From the NCBI GenBank assembly GCA_921293015.1, contig OV121082.1, positions 20,439,748 to 20,503,747 of the forward strand: a DNA stretch of 64,000 bases, read 5' to 3'. Shown here piece after piece: positions 1 through 12,545 of the stretch; the first letter of the stretch is position 1; every line of letters begins with the position of its first letter. The position numbers and the translations under genes are program-made. The notes beneath the pieces are model-generated. The model was not told the DNA's origin and did not search any database. It saw only the letters and a list, made by a program, of their open reading frames with translations. The stretch comes from Phorcus lineatus (taxonomy: Eukaryota > Mollusca > Gastropoda > Trochida > Trochidae).

Positions 1-496
1 AGTTCAAACTTTATAAATTTTAATTAAGAGCAAATTCTAATGTAAAGATTCCCAGAAGTAACATAGTCCTTCTTTTAGATATACGTTTTATGTTGCATTA
101 AATGCACACACTAAAATGAAATAAAATTGATGACATTATCAACTTTCATGAACCGATTTAAGTAAGTAGTTGAAATACTTGTACCCTATAATATGCACTT
201 ACCAATTGATTTATTTTGGCAAATAATGAGTACAATCTTTATTCCATGTATGTGTATTTTTATGTCAATTCAGTTGATTATTATAAACCTATATTGATAA
301 CGTGATAAATGTGGACATCGGAAGTTCACTATTTGTTTAAGCAATGAAAGTTCCTACAATATGAAACGGTATCACTTAATTTGTACTTAGGTGAGAAAGC
401 ATGTTCATTTTAAAAAAAACCTTGGGCTTATAATTTTATCAAATTGTTCTATCCATCAATAGCTTTTATAAAACTGTTAGATTCTTTTAATTTCAG
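1..496 (+). other. Intron upstream of GPCR TM7 exon
   Basis: No coding exon could be recognised here. The stretch is AT-rich and ends in a pyrimidine-rich tract and AG (ttttaatttcag, ending at 496) that serves as the acceptor for the exon at 497. Exons for TM1-TM6 of the receptor must lie upstream of the window. Confidence 0.6.
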
Positions 497-605
497 ATGC
501 CACCTTGGTACCCAAAGATGGAATATTTCTCACGTTACTTAGCACACGTGAATAGTGCTATCAACCCAATGATATATGCTGGATTCAACGAAAACTTCAT
601 GAAAG
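497..605 (+). CDS. Class A peptide GPCR, TM7/helix 8 exon (partial gene)
   Basis: This 109-nt internal exon, bounded by tttcag and gtaatt, encodes about 36 residues. It starts MPPWYPKMEYFSRYLAHVNS and continues into AINPMIYAGFNENFMK. The NPMIY segment is the NPxxY activation motif of rhodopsin-family TM7. FNENF plus a basic residue is the usual start of cytoplasmic helix 8. The WYP segment would be the third extracellular loop before TM7. The reading frame is fixed by these motifs, and the exon ends after one base of the next codon (phase 1). By eye the NENFxxGFQ segment is closest to neuropeptide FF/RFamide-type receptors, but a fragment this short cannot settle the ligand class. The protein would sit in the plasma membrane and signal through G proteins. 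TM1-TM6 are outside the window, so the gene is seen only at its 3' end. Confidence 0.88.
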
Positions 606-2648
606 GTAATTTTAGAGTTGTATCATCGTGATGGAATTGAATTGATATTGTTCGCAAAGCTTTATAAAGTGTTATGTGCCTAGTATAGATCTGACATTTT
701 ATTAAACCTTTCCCCATGCAAGTCATCACACGTTTTGAAATGTAGTGTGTAGTTTGATTTTCAACTTTTTGCAATTCTATTAATAGCTCACTCGCTTCGT
801 TTTCTGTTAAAGTATTATGCCCTGCGCTGCGGAAAAGGAAAAAAGGTTTTAATAGGTAAAGTAGCGGAATTATCTCATAGTTAAATACTAGTTTTGATAC
901 TTTACATTGTCTTTCGACTCTTTTAGCAATTTTGCCTGCTGTAGTATAGGTTTGATATTGTCTTTTTCACATTGCAAATTTGTGATCTTACATCTGCAAC
1001 CAGACTATTTAAGTACACTTTTCTTTACGGTATTTTCCTATTCTTTTTAGACTGTCAGTTTCACGATCATATCTGCGAAATAATCATTACAATGATAATT
1101 GCAATCTTAGTTATAATAAATCTTATTTGTATATATCTGCAAATGATTCATTATTGGGAACGCCCCTAAACTTACAAATTCTTCTCAAATGCTCTGGAGA
1201 GTTGAGATCATGCGACAGTGACCATAGCAAATTAGAGATATATTTGTAGAGTTGGTGTCGCCGTCTCTTTTTAGCCACAGAAGCACGCCAGGAATACGTA
1301 TTTTCGTCTTTAACAAGTACCAAATATATCTGGTATCTTGTTTAATGACTCAGTGGCTTCTTTGGATGACAAATTGTAGAATGTGTAAGTTAAAAATAAG
1401 GGGCCAAGATGAACAACCCTCATTATTTCCCCCCAGAATTAATACTCTTAGATAGATTTCCTTCCAGATGTTTTGTTCCACTTGAGTATACTTAACATTT
1501 TCTAGTGATTTAAAACAATTAGATATACTTTGTTAAAGGATTTGTGGTGGCTTATGGAGGAGTGGGTTTTTGAATTTTCAACCTTCCTTTGAATTTTATT
1601 TTCTGTGATTTCTAAGAAAAGCAATGTACTATTTTGTTTCGTTTCGTTAAAACTGTTACGCCTTGTTCAATTTAATTTGTTGAAAAAGATTAATAATGTG
1701 GAGGTGTGTCCACTGGATTCTCAACGTCTTTTGACATATTTTTTCTACCGTTAACAATGGAAGGCATCTTGTGATTTTGTCTATCCGATAGTCTTCAACA
1801 AACAAAATTGGAAACATTTCTTTTTTAATTTCATGTTGCCAAGTATAAACCTGTAAAAAGGGAGCTTATACTTTTAATTGTATTTAGATATTTGCATTGT
1901 GACATACTTGGCATGAATGAACAATTGCATAATGTTATGTTTTATTTTGAGTTTCTACTTCCTGTTCAAAACATACAGTTTATATGTGGTTGTGGAAAGG
2001 CAATGTTTTTATCAATTATTTAATTATCATATTGGCCATATTCACGACTGAGATAACCTTTAATCTGTAATTTTATCCTTCATGACGATACTGTAAGTCC
2101 TCGTTTTTAACCTATTTAATATTGCGAATTATTAATTCATTTCAACGACACTGCCATGTCATTATTAGTTAACTGTACCTGTTTAACGTATCTATGAATC
2201 GCTTGCAGAGTTTTTGAAATTATTCCTTGCCTAACATACATGGTGAGTGATGTTTAAAGGTCATTGTCTGTTTTAATGGAAGAATCATTTTTTGATTTTC
2301 AAAACTGTTACGCCTAACTCCATGGGTTTTTTTGTATCATGAATAATGGTCATTTTAAGATGTTTCATTTTGATAAATATTTTGTACCCTTTCCCCCTTA
2401 CGTAATGTTCGGAAGGACACTTCAATTTTACATTCAAATATTAACTGTAGATTACATGAAAATATACAGGAAACGATTGAGGACAAACGAACAAGCAAAT
2501 GTTTGAAGATGATTGAAACAATGTTAATCATCTAATGTTAACACGGAACCAAGAGAACAATAATGGCAGTGTTATAGTTAACGTAAGACTTTGAAACATT
2601 TATATTTTTAAAAAGCAAACTTTTAATCTAAAACATATTTGTTTTCAG
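606..2648 (+). other. Intron in GPCR helix 8/C-tail
   Basis: This intron of about 2.0 kb has a GT donor at 606 and ends in gttttcag at 2648. Reading through the donor would add only a few residues before an in-frame TGA near 630. A candidate cassette exon (787-855, or terminal to 884) lies inside it and is listed separately. Nothing else in the intron is recognisable. Confidence 0.7.
787..855 (+). CDS. Candidate cassette or alternative terminal exon of the GPCR
   Basis: The stretch is preceded by a T-rich tract and AG (tattaatag), and ggtaaag follows, giving a plausible donor at 856. It is 69 nt long, so it enters and leaves in phase 1, the same phase as the flanking receptor exons, and would add exactly 23 residues. 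The insert reads roughly AHSLRFLLKYYALRCGKGKK then VLI. This is amphipathic and basic with one Cys, as expected of a membrane-proximal GPCR tail with a possible palmitoylation site. If the donor is not used, the frame stays open to TAA at 882-884 and the stretch becomes a short alternative C-terminus. There is no transcript evidence. An open stretch this short can arise by chance, so the call rests on splice sites plus phase. Confidence 0.4.
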
Positions 2649-2752
2649 GGTTTCAACATCTTTTCCGAAGCATCGAACGGAAGAACCGTTACAATACCAT
2701 GGTGTCCCGAGTTGATTCGTTCCAGAGCTCAACTAATATTACTAAAGTTTAG
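2649..2752 (+). CDS. GPCR terminal exon, cytoplasmic tail
   Basis: The exon follows gttttcag and completes the phase-1 codon left by the exon at 497-605 (G plus GG gives Gly). It reads GFQHLFRSIERKNRYN, then a Ser/Thr-rich tail, and ends ...STNITKV before TAG at 2750-2752. The join gives FNENFMKGFQHLF, a continuous amphipathic helix 8 typical of peptide receptors, which strongly supports the splice. The tail has about 34 residues after the splice and no obvious palmitoyl Cys. Its last three residues, TKV, fit a class I PDZ ligand (S/T-x-hydrophobic). Ser and Thr in the tail are possible kinase/arrestin sites, as is usual in the family. Confidence 0.85.
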
Positions 2753-4943
2753 TTAACCAAAGACAGCAAGATATTTGAAAGATAACTCGATGAAAAGATT
2801 CAAGACGACTGTGAATTTGTCAAACAAGATTCTGAGGACTTGAGAAATCTTTTACGAACGACTTGGCCTTACTAAGGATAAACGTGCGTTTATTCTCCTT
2901 ACAGATACTATACAACACATATCAGAAAATATATTTTCAGTGAATGGACCTGATGGAACCTCTTTAAGTGCTAATTAAGCATTGTATACAGTTGTGATGT
3001 ACATCGAAATTGACTCTTTGGATTTAGTTTGTTAACTATGAAAGAAACGCAGTATAATATCCTCATCGATAAACGTGGTGTTCTTTGTATGACCCAAACG
3101 GGTACTTTTGTACGACTCGAGTAGTGAAAATATGTCACTTATGTATATATGTCAAGTAGATAATATTTTGCTACGTCATCAATGTAAAGGTATTTCGACT
3201 AAAAGCAACGGTGTTTATTCTGTTAAAGTGCATGTAAGCAAACAACAATTTCAACAATATATGAATGTGAATATAAAACGCGATACCTGTTACATTAGTT
3301 TAATAGGGTCACCCTGTACCAAGTAATTTTATCAATCATATATGAAAATACCAATTGTAATTCATCTAACCAAATAGACTGCGGGTAAATGCAATCATAA
3401 GGGACCAAAGACTTAATTTATTGAAGGAGCGGCGGTGAAATGAAATATATGATATGATAAGGATGCTTCATTGAAAATGCATTTGTTCAACCTTACTGTT
3501 TTGGCCAACTATATATCATATATATTAATTATGAATATGTTGTTTATTTATTGTAATACCGATGCAATCTGATTATTCAACATTTGTGACTACATGAATT
3601 TTGACACCATAGGGCGAAATTTGGGATAGAAAATTCTATCAACACGCATCCTAAGCCATCTCTTGCACTTCAGTTATTCTATGTATATGATTACACTTAT
3701 AACTTTAGGAACTTGGTAGTATGTTTATTCGATAATTACAATTATTAGCTTCACATCTTATAGATCAGTGTACCGTGGCCACCATTTTGTTTCATGTATG
3801 GCTTGGCTGTTAACATGGTTTCGATAGAAGAAACTGTCTTAGTCGGAACTAATTGGTACAACGTAATGACACTTATAGGTATATTTGATGCAACTTGGAA
3901 AAGTCATTCATTACAGTTAACAAATGGCAGTAACAACCACACCCCATATTTTATCATAATTCAGTGCTTAAATGGAGGTAGCACATTATTTTATATAAAC
4001 AGGTTTTTATTGAATTTTCGTCACAAGTGTCAGATGTGACATCTAAATAATCTAAGAGAGGATTCTTAAAAAGGTAGGGAACATTTCCCACTAGGCAATT
4101 TATTGCCACAACTGGTGGATCACCATGCATACATCCTATAAAACAGAATATCGAACAGTCGATTTAGTTTGTTATTGTGGCTTAAGTATGAAGGTTGTAT
4201 ATTCATCGTTTGTATTTCAGATATATACTTGATGTTATTGTTGAAGAGAAGCATATATCATTAAATCATTTTATGGGAAACGTCTACATATTGTTTAGAA
4301 ACTGCTTTCATTTTAACAGCTTAAATTGTGAAGAAATTGCACTGCAAGGATAACAAGAGAGGAATTTTGGCTTTTACCTATGAATGTTGTTCGGCAACAT
4401 GCACATGTAATGAATGTCAAGCACCGTGGTATATTTCTTTTTCTATGTGAGCAGTTGTTCATGAAAATACGTGTAACTGGGTACAAGTTTGCTTCAAGAC
4501 TGTTCACATGTCGACGTTATGAAACGTAAAAGTTCAAGTCCAAAACCAAACAATTGATGTAAACATGTAGTGACTTATCATCCAGCTGAAGTCTCATGTT
4601 TTCATTCTGTTCTGTCTTTAGTGTGTAGATGTTAAAAACGTTGTTTTCGCCAATTAAAACGTGAAATCGTTTATCATAGATGCTTATTTTTTCTTATATA
4701 AAATTTATCAAAATTTTGTTTGTTAAATCTGTGTTCATACAATACCCATTGACAGAAAACTAGCTGCTGTGAAATGGTACGGCCACTAGAAAATAGAAAA
4801 CCTGTTGTGTACCAGACTAAAGTTAAATATTCCATCCCTTCCATTGATGTCATTAACACACTGTAAATGTCATGTAAATGTCCTGAATTGTTGGCAAATA
4901 ACAATGCTTGAATAAATATTTGTTTTGCATTTTTCTTTTACAG
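2753..4943 (+). other. 3' UTR and flank after the GPCR stop, or intron to a further exon
   Basis: This is AT-rich non-coding sequence. An AATAAA at 4911-4916 could be a polyadenylation signal for the isoform ending at 2752. If the exon at 4944 is used instead, the whole stretch is an intron. An 81-codon ORF at 3794-4039 matches no family I recognise and has no splice or codon-use support. Confidence 0.45.
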
Positions 4944-5041
4944 TGTTATGGAATTCATGCGTCTATGGATTTTCGAATGACTCTGTGTCAGTAAATTCTT
5001 CACTTTATGAGAAGCGATGTTGTGCTACTCCACCTCTATAG
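4944..5041 (+). CDS. Candidate alternative last exon of the GPCR
   Basis: A strong acceptor (ttttgcatttttcttttacag) precedes an open stretch. In the phase left by the TM7 exon it reads VLWNSCVYGFSNDSV, then a short tail ending EKRCCATPPL before TAG at 5039-5041. The paired Cys in a basic context (KRCC) would suit palmitoylation. With this exon the receptor would have a tail of about 32 residues that lacks the TKV end. The frame could be open by chance over 98 nt, so the call depends on the good acceptor and correct phase. It could also be an unused acceptor in the 3' flank. Confidence 0.35.
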
Positions 5042-6224
5042 CAAAGTACATTAAGAGGAATGAGTATTACCCGGGAAGAAAGAAAATCAACCTGGGGATA
5101 CTTTGATAAGCTGATTTTCCCTAAAAGTTATCAGTGATATTGAATAGTACAAAACACATAATATCCTAAAATCATTACATATACATTCATACTTCTGAAT
5201 TGTTCGTTACCTGTTGAATATAATTATATGTGCACGTTTTGACGGTCATAACGTTTAATTAACCACATATTATTCCTCTTGAAATATTCAGAACTAACTA
5301 AATTGAACTACGTAAAATAGCTGCAAGTTCATTATACATTTTTTCGATCATGTTCAATTTTCTTTGTACTAAATGTTTAAATAGTTGGTAAAACTAATGT
5401 TTGTTAAATAGGAATTTGCATTAAAGGCAATTGAAATTTGCATTTCTTTATGACACAAACGTCATGCATGATTATGGCATATTGTTAATTAACTGAAGCA
5501 TGTACGTCATAGTATAGTTGCTGTTAGACATATTACTTATATAAACCAACGATAGATAGATTCACTCAAGTACAATCTTATTGTTGAAAGGAACACTATT
5601 TCAGTAGCTATGGTAAGATGGACCATAATTGATTAAACTGGCCATAAACGGATGTTCATGACATGTTTTCCCGTAGGCTGTCACGTCGCATTCATTGAAA
5701 ACTAATTTGATCTAATGAAATCTTTAAGAACATTGTTTTTGTGTTAATTAGTGGATTAATGAAATGACAAATTGGCAAATTTAACCAATAACAAAATGTA
5801 GTAAAGGTTATTTCCTGGATAAGCATTAGCTTCATGAAAGAATGATGTTTTTTCTACACGAAAACAAGAACATTTGAGTACAATCAGATCCTTACAACAG
5901 TGGTGAACAAAATAGAGCTTATTTTTACAAAGATACTTAAAAGGAGAAGAGAGGATATGATTTTAGGTAAATAAAGTGATGTCACAAAAACGAAAATAAA
6001 TGTTACAAATGTCAAGACAGCATTGTTTAATTGGAAGTAGTTTTAAAAGAACGCAAATGATAAAAAGGTGTTTACAATTAATTGGCCAAAAGTGGTTTTT
6101 GCTTGCAACTTGACAGTTTCTTCTATGACTAAAAATGATCGGTTGAGTTATGAGATGTATGAACCTCTGAAGAAATTACACTTAACAAACACTAATGTTT
6201 GATAGGAACTATTTGAAAAAAAGT
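5042..6224. other. Gene-free spacer
   Basis: AT-rich sequence with no recognisable exon, RNA gene or repeat family. An AATAAA at 5970-5975 is the first obvious polyadenylation-like hexamer after the candidate last exon. The left edge of the large inverted duplication lies at or just beyond the end of this spacer. Confidence 0.5.
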
Positions 6225-7349
6225 TTAAAAACGTACTACTGCCAAACTAAAACGATAATTCTAAATCATGACATCAGTTCTATAGAGTGCATATTGATAC
6301 GACAGATTATATATTGTAAACTGAGGGAGTAGAACGTCACATTAAAAGAAAATTTTGAAGATTTTGAACTTGCAACCACTTTTTTCCGAAACACACAGCT
6401 TTTTTCCTCATACATTCACGAACACAGTCATTATGATAACAGCACAATTAGAAAACATTTGTACTCTCATAAAAATCCTTTATCCATGTCACCCAAATCC
6501 ATTCGAAACTATCAGGTACATTCCATTAACAATGCTATAATAAAGTGCACTTAACGACTTACAATAAGAACATCTGGGGTTCAAACCGAAGATGACCTCA
6601 AGGTGCTTTCAGAAAGCGAGCTTGAATTTTATGATGCCGCTGGAATTGGGGAACATTGCCCTATCACACTGCATCCTTGATTTTAATTATTATTTTCTAT
6701 TCATATTCAGATAATCGAATTCAAATGAATTGCGTATGCACTCACCAACTCAAAATTAACATACCTTTTCCATACATAGAAAAACCAAAATAGAGACCAG
6801 GAATTTGGTAGAATAATGAAACTCCTTGCACAGAGGTGTTATAATGACGCTGGTGTAGGCGGGTAAATTAAAACGTTACCTCAATACATTCCATCACCTC
6901 TAGTCCTTAAAGTTATGGAATGCTACTTCCTCATACATTACTAAGCTTTATGTCAGACCAAACAATTACAAACCTTTGATGACACAGAAGGCCAGCTGTT
7001 TTAGTTCAAGGAGTTTTAAGGAGTTTTAGGAGCGCTTAACTTTTCTCTTTTTTTCTGCTAATAGATAAATTGAATTGCATTTGCAGGTTGGTACGATGTC
7101 AGACATTAATAAGGAACAGTTAAACATCTGTGTTACGTGTGTCCCACTAAAAATAATCTGCTTTTTGAGTTCTTGAAAAGGAATTTAGCAGTGGTATACA
7201 TAAGTACAGTATAATTTCTGGATAACAACTGCTTTATTGTTAAATTCACCACGTTTCAGAGTATTCGCTTACATTGTCATGAGGTGAGATCTCGAGAATG
7301 TCTTATTTTTTGTAAGTAAAGGCTATGCCTATAATCCAAACGTTGTGAT

Positions 7350-7640
7350 TTACACAATAAACAAGATGTTATTGCTAAAATCCTGATGTTCATGTGTTTT
7401 CATATTTTTATACATTATACAAAGTGAATGAATATTGAATTTACCAAAACAAAATGACAAGGTTTTTTCTTCACCTGTCAGACATAAGAACATTCTTATC
7501 CTTTGTCTGCCAAAGAGTTTAGCATCCCAAAGCTTTTTAGATACCATAAGCCAAGTGCGTTTTTGCAAATGAGTGTTTTCACAATTCTGGCAAAGCCAGA
7601 TTTGTCTTGTTCTAAAATCTCGTATGGAAAGACTGTACAA
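7350..7640 (-). other. Best conserved block of the inverted duplication (left copy)
   Basis: The minus strand has a 96-codon open stretch. Its counterpart on the plus strand at 59401-59613 gives a clearly related peptide (FGRQRIRMFLCLTGEE versus LADRRIRIFLCLIGKE, then LSFCFxKFNxHSLC in both). The right copy is interrupted and differently framed at its start and end. I recognise no family. The shared peptide may simply reflect shared DNA, because the ORFs do not begin or end at matching positions. Confidence 0.3.
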
Positions 7641-8413
7641 TTATCCTGACGGGGATTCGTTCAAAATCTATTCAGTCATAAAACAACTAACAAAAGGCAA
7701 ATATAACTGTGTTTAGTCTTTTGAATAACTATACGTCTGATGAATCAAATAACTATTTGAATGAACAGCCAATTTCGTAGGTCTTTATTGTATCATTATT
7801 TTGGAATCAGCCTTCCAGCCTTCAATTCGCGATTTATTACCAATCTTATAATTGGTAGGCATTTACCATAAAATAAAACAAACACGAATAAGTACTGTTG
7901 TATTAACTTTGCAGTTAGACATTTAGGAATGATTCAGTTGACCATACTGGAGTATAATATCGATCAAAATTATTTAGTCGAAATTGAAAAGAAACGTTTT
8001 TGAATCGTTGCTAGAATGAAAAGTAAACATCATTTCTACAGCAAACATTCAAGCATAGAACGAAAATCAAAAGGGATCTTCGTGCTTCCATGCATATATG
8101 TTGAATGGTATTGCAATGAGTTGAATACATGTTTATTTGGAATAAAAATGACTTTAAAAAAATGGATTGGATAAAATCATAATCTCGGACTAGCAGTCTC
8201 ATCACCATACTCAGGAAGTGTTCAGTAAACATCAATTCTAAATAGAAGGTAGTGTTTATAATATATTTCATGCCAAGGAGAGACCACCTTCGGCAAACTG
8301 TTGACGTATACAACGGTTTTTGTTAACCATTGTCACACGTTTGTAACTGCGGTCATGAGAAAGATTATAAAAACATTTTAACGGCCAATGAGATGTAAAT
8401 GACAGTTCACACA

Positions 8414-8416
<3 letters not shown>

Positions 8417-8446
<30 letters not shown>
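8417..8446. repeat. TA dinucleotide microsatellite
   Basis: An uninterrupted TA run of about 28 nt. The mirrored position in the right arm (near 58.5 kb) lacks it, so it grew after the arms separated. Confidence 0.95.
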
Positions 8447-9619
8447 CATTCCAATAATTGACACCAGGTCATCATCGATAGAGATCTATAATGTACGCCA
8501 TAAGACGCATTATCCACGAAATAAAGCTAATATGATGTGAAAATTGACATATCGCACTATACTGCATTGTATATCAAGCGAACGTTGGACAATTATTCAT
8601 TTACTTGGGCATATTAATGTATTATCAATTGGTCCTAATAATAGAATCCACTTCGGGTTCATAAAAGTGAAAACGTGTATTTCTATTAAAGAGTCACGTA
8701 ATTCAATTAGAATAGTTATCATTTCATAGATTAAAATGAATAAAAAAAAAAGGTCAGAAAAAAATGATTTTCTCAATGTCAGAAAATAGTTTTGCCCCTT
8801 TAGAAGGACGTGTTACTGCGTTCTAGATACATTGTCATATTCCGACCAACGTGTTTTACGTACGTGCCTCTTGTGATACAATCCCCGAATAGTTTATGTT
8901 ACTGTCTGTTCAAAGAATACAATTCTGCAAATTCCAGAAGGACCCTATAGAATTTGGATTAGTGATAGGTCAAAAAAATAAATTAAGTAATGTGTACAGT
9001 CAACTTCTTTATTGCAATTAGAATTCACTGCACTTTCTTTAAACAAACACATATCTTAACCATTCATTCGCATGTCGCATGTATTGAAATAATATATTTT
9101 AAGTACAGAATATATTCGCAACAGCTTCTTAATGACTTACAAATTCAGAAATGAGACTTCATTGTGCAAGGGAAATCAACATACTAAATATATCGATAGT
9201 GAGATCAGCAGGTTAAAATTAACAGGTGAATAGGATCATATCCAAGCCAAACAATATGTGATCACTATTTCAGCTACTTTCAAAGTTCCGAGCCAAAGCG
9301 CATGAGCTTAAGTTTTTTTTTTCAGTGTGTAAGAACATGATAACAAGCTTAATCAGATGAAAATAGCAGTGATTTTAAACAAAGTAGACATTATTTACTT
9401 TGTACGTTGTATGAGAATTACTATGGTATACATACATTTATGTTTATTCACATACATATCATTTCACAGCATGTTTTATCAACGTTCATGGAAAAAGATA
9501 AATGTTTAATTCATTTTAAAGATAAAACCCCTGTTTTGAATTAAATAAAAGATTTCGTAACATATTCGCGACCTGTTTAATCTAATGAACGCGCTACGTC
9601 ATTTGTACAACGATACGAT

Positions 9620-10090
9620 CTTAGATAAAAGAGACATCTAGTTTCATTTATGAATTTTTATGGCTTAAATAAGAGAAAAATACCATATGCAAATATCCTC
9701 CCTTCACTTGCATCTGTATCTAAGAAGTAAAGATTATGATCTTGAACAATAAACACAAAGCTACTTTGCTAGATACGTTCAGGGATTCAATAAACGGGTT
9801 TCCTCTGTACATCGAAATCTTGGTTTGTGGAGCATGGGTGGTTATATTAATAAATGTTGACGTATTATCTTTGGTAGACTTTGCAACAGTCAATGTAATT
9901 CATCCTTTAAGGATTTATTCTGTGCACAAATAGCTACATTCTAGTTATTTTTGCCTTGGCTTTGTAAATACATTTCCTTGTGAACCTATTGTAATTACTT
10001 GATGTACGTGTATAAGTGTATGATGATCTTCGGCTTGAATTTCGAGGAAATAAAAAGATTCATTCATTGATTCATTCATGCATATTAGTT
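9620..10090 (+). mobile_element. Probable non-LTR element 3' end with ATTC tail
   Basis: The stretch ends in cgaggaaataaaaagattca followed by degenerate ATTC repeats (10055-10080), a 3' end typical of some LINE families. It lies between two blocks (9540-9610 and 10330-10440) that are close together in the right arm, where a different insert (a SINE) occupies the gap. No reverse transcriptase motif is seen in the 65-codon ORF at 9736-9933. Confidence 0.4.
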
Positions 10091-10144
10091 GAATGACCTA
10101 CTCAACACTTTTAACCAATATCTATCTCATTTCCAAAATTGCGT

Positions 10145-10345
10145 ATGAGTCACTGGCGCGCGTCACTGTCCGATTTTCGATCATAACTTACAACTTAAAA
10201 CTGTTCATTGTCTCTTTACTGAACTGATTGGCCCCAAGATGACGATTTTGATAATCAACCACTACTTCCCGATAAATTAACATAAATTATAAAATTTGAC
10301 ATATTTGACTCTGTAAAAACACTCTGTGTCCCTTAAGAATAAAAG
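10145..10345 (+). repeat. Dispersed repeat, copy 1 (pair with 26460-26660)
   Basis: It shares an ordered series of matches with 26460-26660. These include gcgcgcgtcactgtccgatt versus gcgcgcaactgtccggttt, tttgatcacaa-type text, and tttgNcatatttgactc followed by a stretch ending in a ccctTAAg/tTTaaggga block. Both copies run in the + direction, 16.3 kb apart. The repeat is old and heavily diverged, and its class is unknown. Confidence 0.55.
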
Positions 10346-11185
10346 ATGTTACCATTACACCTTACTATTTTGACTTATCATTCGTTCATATTAAAAGTAA
10401 CAAAAGCGGCTTCATAGGCCACAATATCATAATTGTTCATCCTTTGTCATATTAAATACATATACCATCTTAAGAAGGTGGGTAGACGAATGCACACTGT
10501 TTCATGGATCACGATTAATAGAAAGTGTCAGTGGTGGACATTGCTGTCATGATTGCCAATGTATGGTGTCCTTCATGTGATCTGCTTTGCATGAATGTAA
10601 CACCTCAGTGCCTTCAATTAAAACATTAATCATTTAGGAAAATAATGTCACAGCACATTCCCAAGACAAAGATAGGATTTGTTAACATCTCAAACGGAAA
10701 CAATAAAAAATTAAAGGTAATATCTACATTTTTAAGAACAAAGGTTTGTCGTTTTAGAATTGGATACAGCAGTTGCATTACATTTTCGAACATATAAACC
10801 CCAAGGAACATTCCTTGGCGATTGTCACTTACTAGATTACTTGATTGAACAGGTTATAAATCCAGTACTTCTTCTTACACTTTGTTTGTTGTTTGTTTGT
10901 AAGTCATATTATCAGTAATCTATGCTAAATAACACATTATTTTCATTGTCATAAACCGTATCATAAAACCCATATCCAATAGGCCTCTTGTGGTATCCAT
11001 TGTTAGTTAATGTATCATGATAGATGGACAAAGTCTCATTTTAATTTTTTTTCAAAGGTTTCATATAAACAAATTCAGCGATGCGGTTGGCTTAATCGCG
11101 AATACCTAGACACCGATGCTTTTGATGTGTTTACTATGATAATCAGTCGTCTACTAATAAATTGATGAAAAACTTACACTGTTAA

Positions 11186-11300
11186 GTATATGATGTATCA
11201 TCGTCGCTCTTCAAGTGATTTATTATCTGCCAGAGGATAAAGGTTTACATACATTCCTTACTTAATTACAAAGTGACATGAATACTAGTGATAGGTTTTC
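11186..11300 (+). repeat. CTTCAAGTGAT-core dispersed repeat, copy 1
   Basis: The core reads atgtatcatcgtcgctcttc then aagtgat, followed by a gccagaggataaaggttta-type segment and cattccttacttaattac. The same ordered motifs recur at seven other places in the window. No terminal inverted repeats or target duplications could be fixed, so it may be an old MITE or part of a larger duplicated unit. Confidence 0.65.
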
Positions 11301-12344
11301 ATTTGTAGTCATTTTTGTGTGAGAGATAAATATTGCTATTTATGTGTAAAGCTCATCGTTGTTTAGCTGTCGTTAAAGTCATTGATAAGCATCATATTTG
11401 TGGCGAGGATTCATTCATTTAACATGAATGTCTGTCTTAGGACAAACAGTATTACGTGATTTTAAAGTAATAAGTAAGGATAATATTCAAATATTCATAT
11501 TCAATATAAACTTTCTAGGATCACCGGCTACGTTAGTAATATCGTCCCATCACTCAATCATGCTGTCATTGTAATTTGGAGAATCGTGTTTCTTCTGAGT
11601 TCATAAGATGTACACACAGTAATTTATATATCATCGCTGGAAATATGGACACATTGGACGTTGATCAACACAAGAAGCATGGAATCAAACACTCCCTGCA
11701 ATTTCTGTTTCATTCATTGATATATAAAGCACCCAGAGTGTACAGACAAAACTAGTTATGCATAATGATATATTTATTTGTTCTAGTAACCCAGTTTCAA
11801 AGTTCACTTAGAAACAGAAGCCGAAGTAGAAAATTGAATATTTAATCAGTATTGTACATGATTATCTCATCCACATTATCTTTGGAGCTTAGTTTTTCTC
11901 ATAATTATTTGAATTTATGTCATTCCGGAATTTACAATTCAATATAAGAACATATAATGTGTTAATCCATCTATTAACACGTCTATATTTTTAAAGAATG
12001 AGTAAGAGTAATGGTAAAAAACATGGAACAGTGAAGTTGTTTTAGTTGAATATACTTGCATTGTTTCCTTCAGAAATATGTCTTTTCGAACCATCAACAA
12101 CACAATCCAGTGGGTGCGAATTATCTCATTTGTAGTGGGCTTAAAAAATCAAAATTAAAATAAATTAAAGATATTTTAAATGATACATTGAAAGAAGTTC
12201 AATGTCTTCTTTTTTAAATGTTTGGATTCTGAGTTAAAATGTCTTAGAAAAAAAGCTTACATTATTTTTTATACCAAAGCATTAAGGTCATGAGAAACCG
12301 CGCGGGTTCGATATTTTCAGTACCATGCTATGTGAAGCATGCAG

Positions 12345-12545
12345 GATGTATTATCGTCGGAGACTTGAGAAGGGTTAAATCATGCTCCTTGTTGATTGTT
12401 TGGTCCCCAGAGAGATCGAGTACAGCTGGATGTATGATCCTAGGTAGACACGTGATCCCCGGGTTATAAGGTGATGTATGCTCCCTAGTGATTTCAGTCG
12501 GTGGAAGCATGCCCAATGCTCGCAGTGGAATTGAGGTTGGCATAG
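12345..12545 (+). repeat. Inverted-duplication anchor block (left copy)
   Basis: This block is relatively GC-rich. Its reverse complement matches 53755-53965 and 42865-43075 over about 200 nt. Shared text includes gatgtattatcgtcg/gatgtatgatcgtcg, ataaggtgatgtatg and ggaattgaggt. The left copy agrees with the 53.8-kb copy (ataaggtg) against the 42.9-kb copy (ataatgtg), which shows which tandem copy changed at that base. Confidence 0.75.

Noticed and set aside
3794..4039. 81-codon ORF downstream of the receptor
   Set aside because: No motif, no splice support, and it sits in the 3' flank of the receptor gene.
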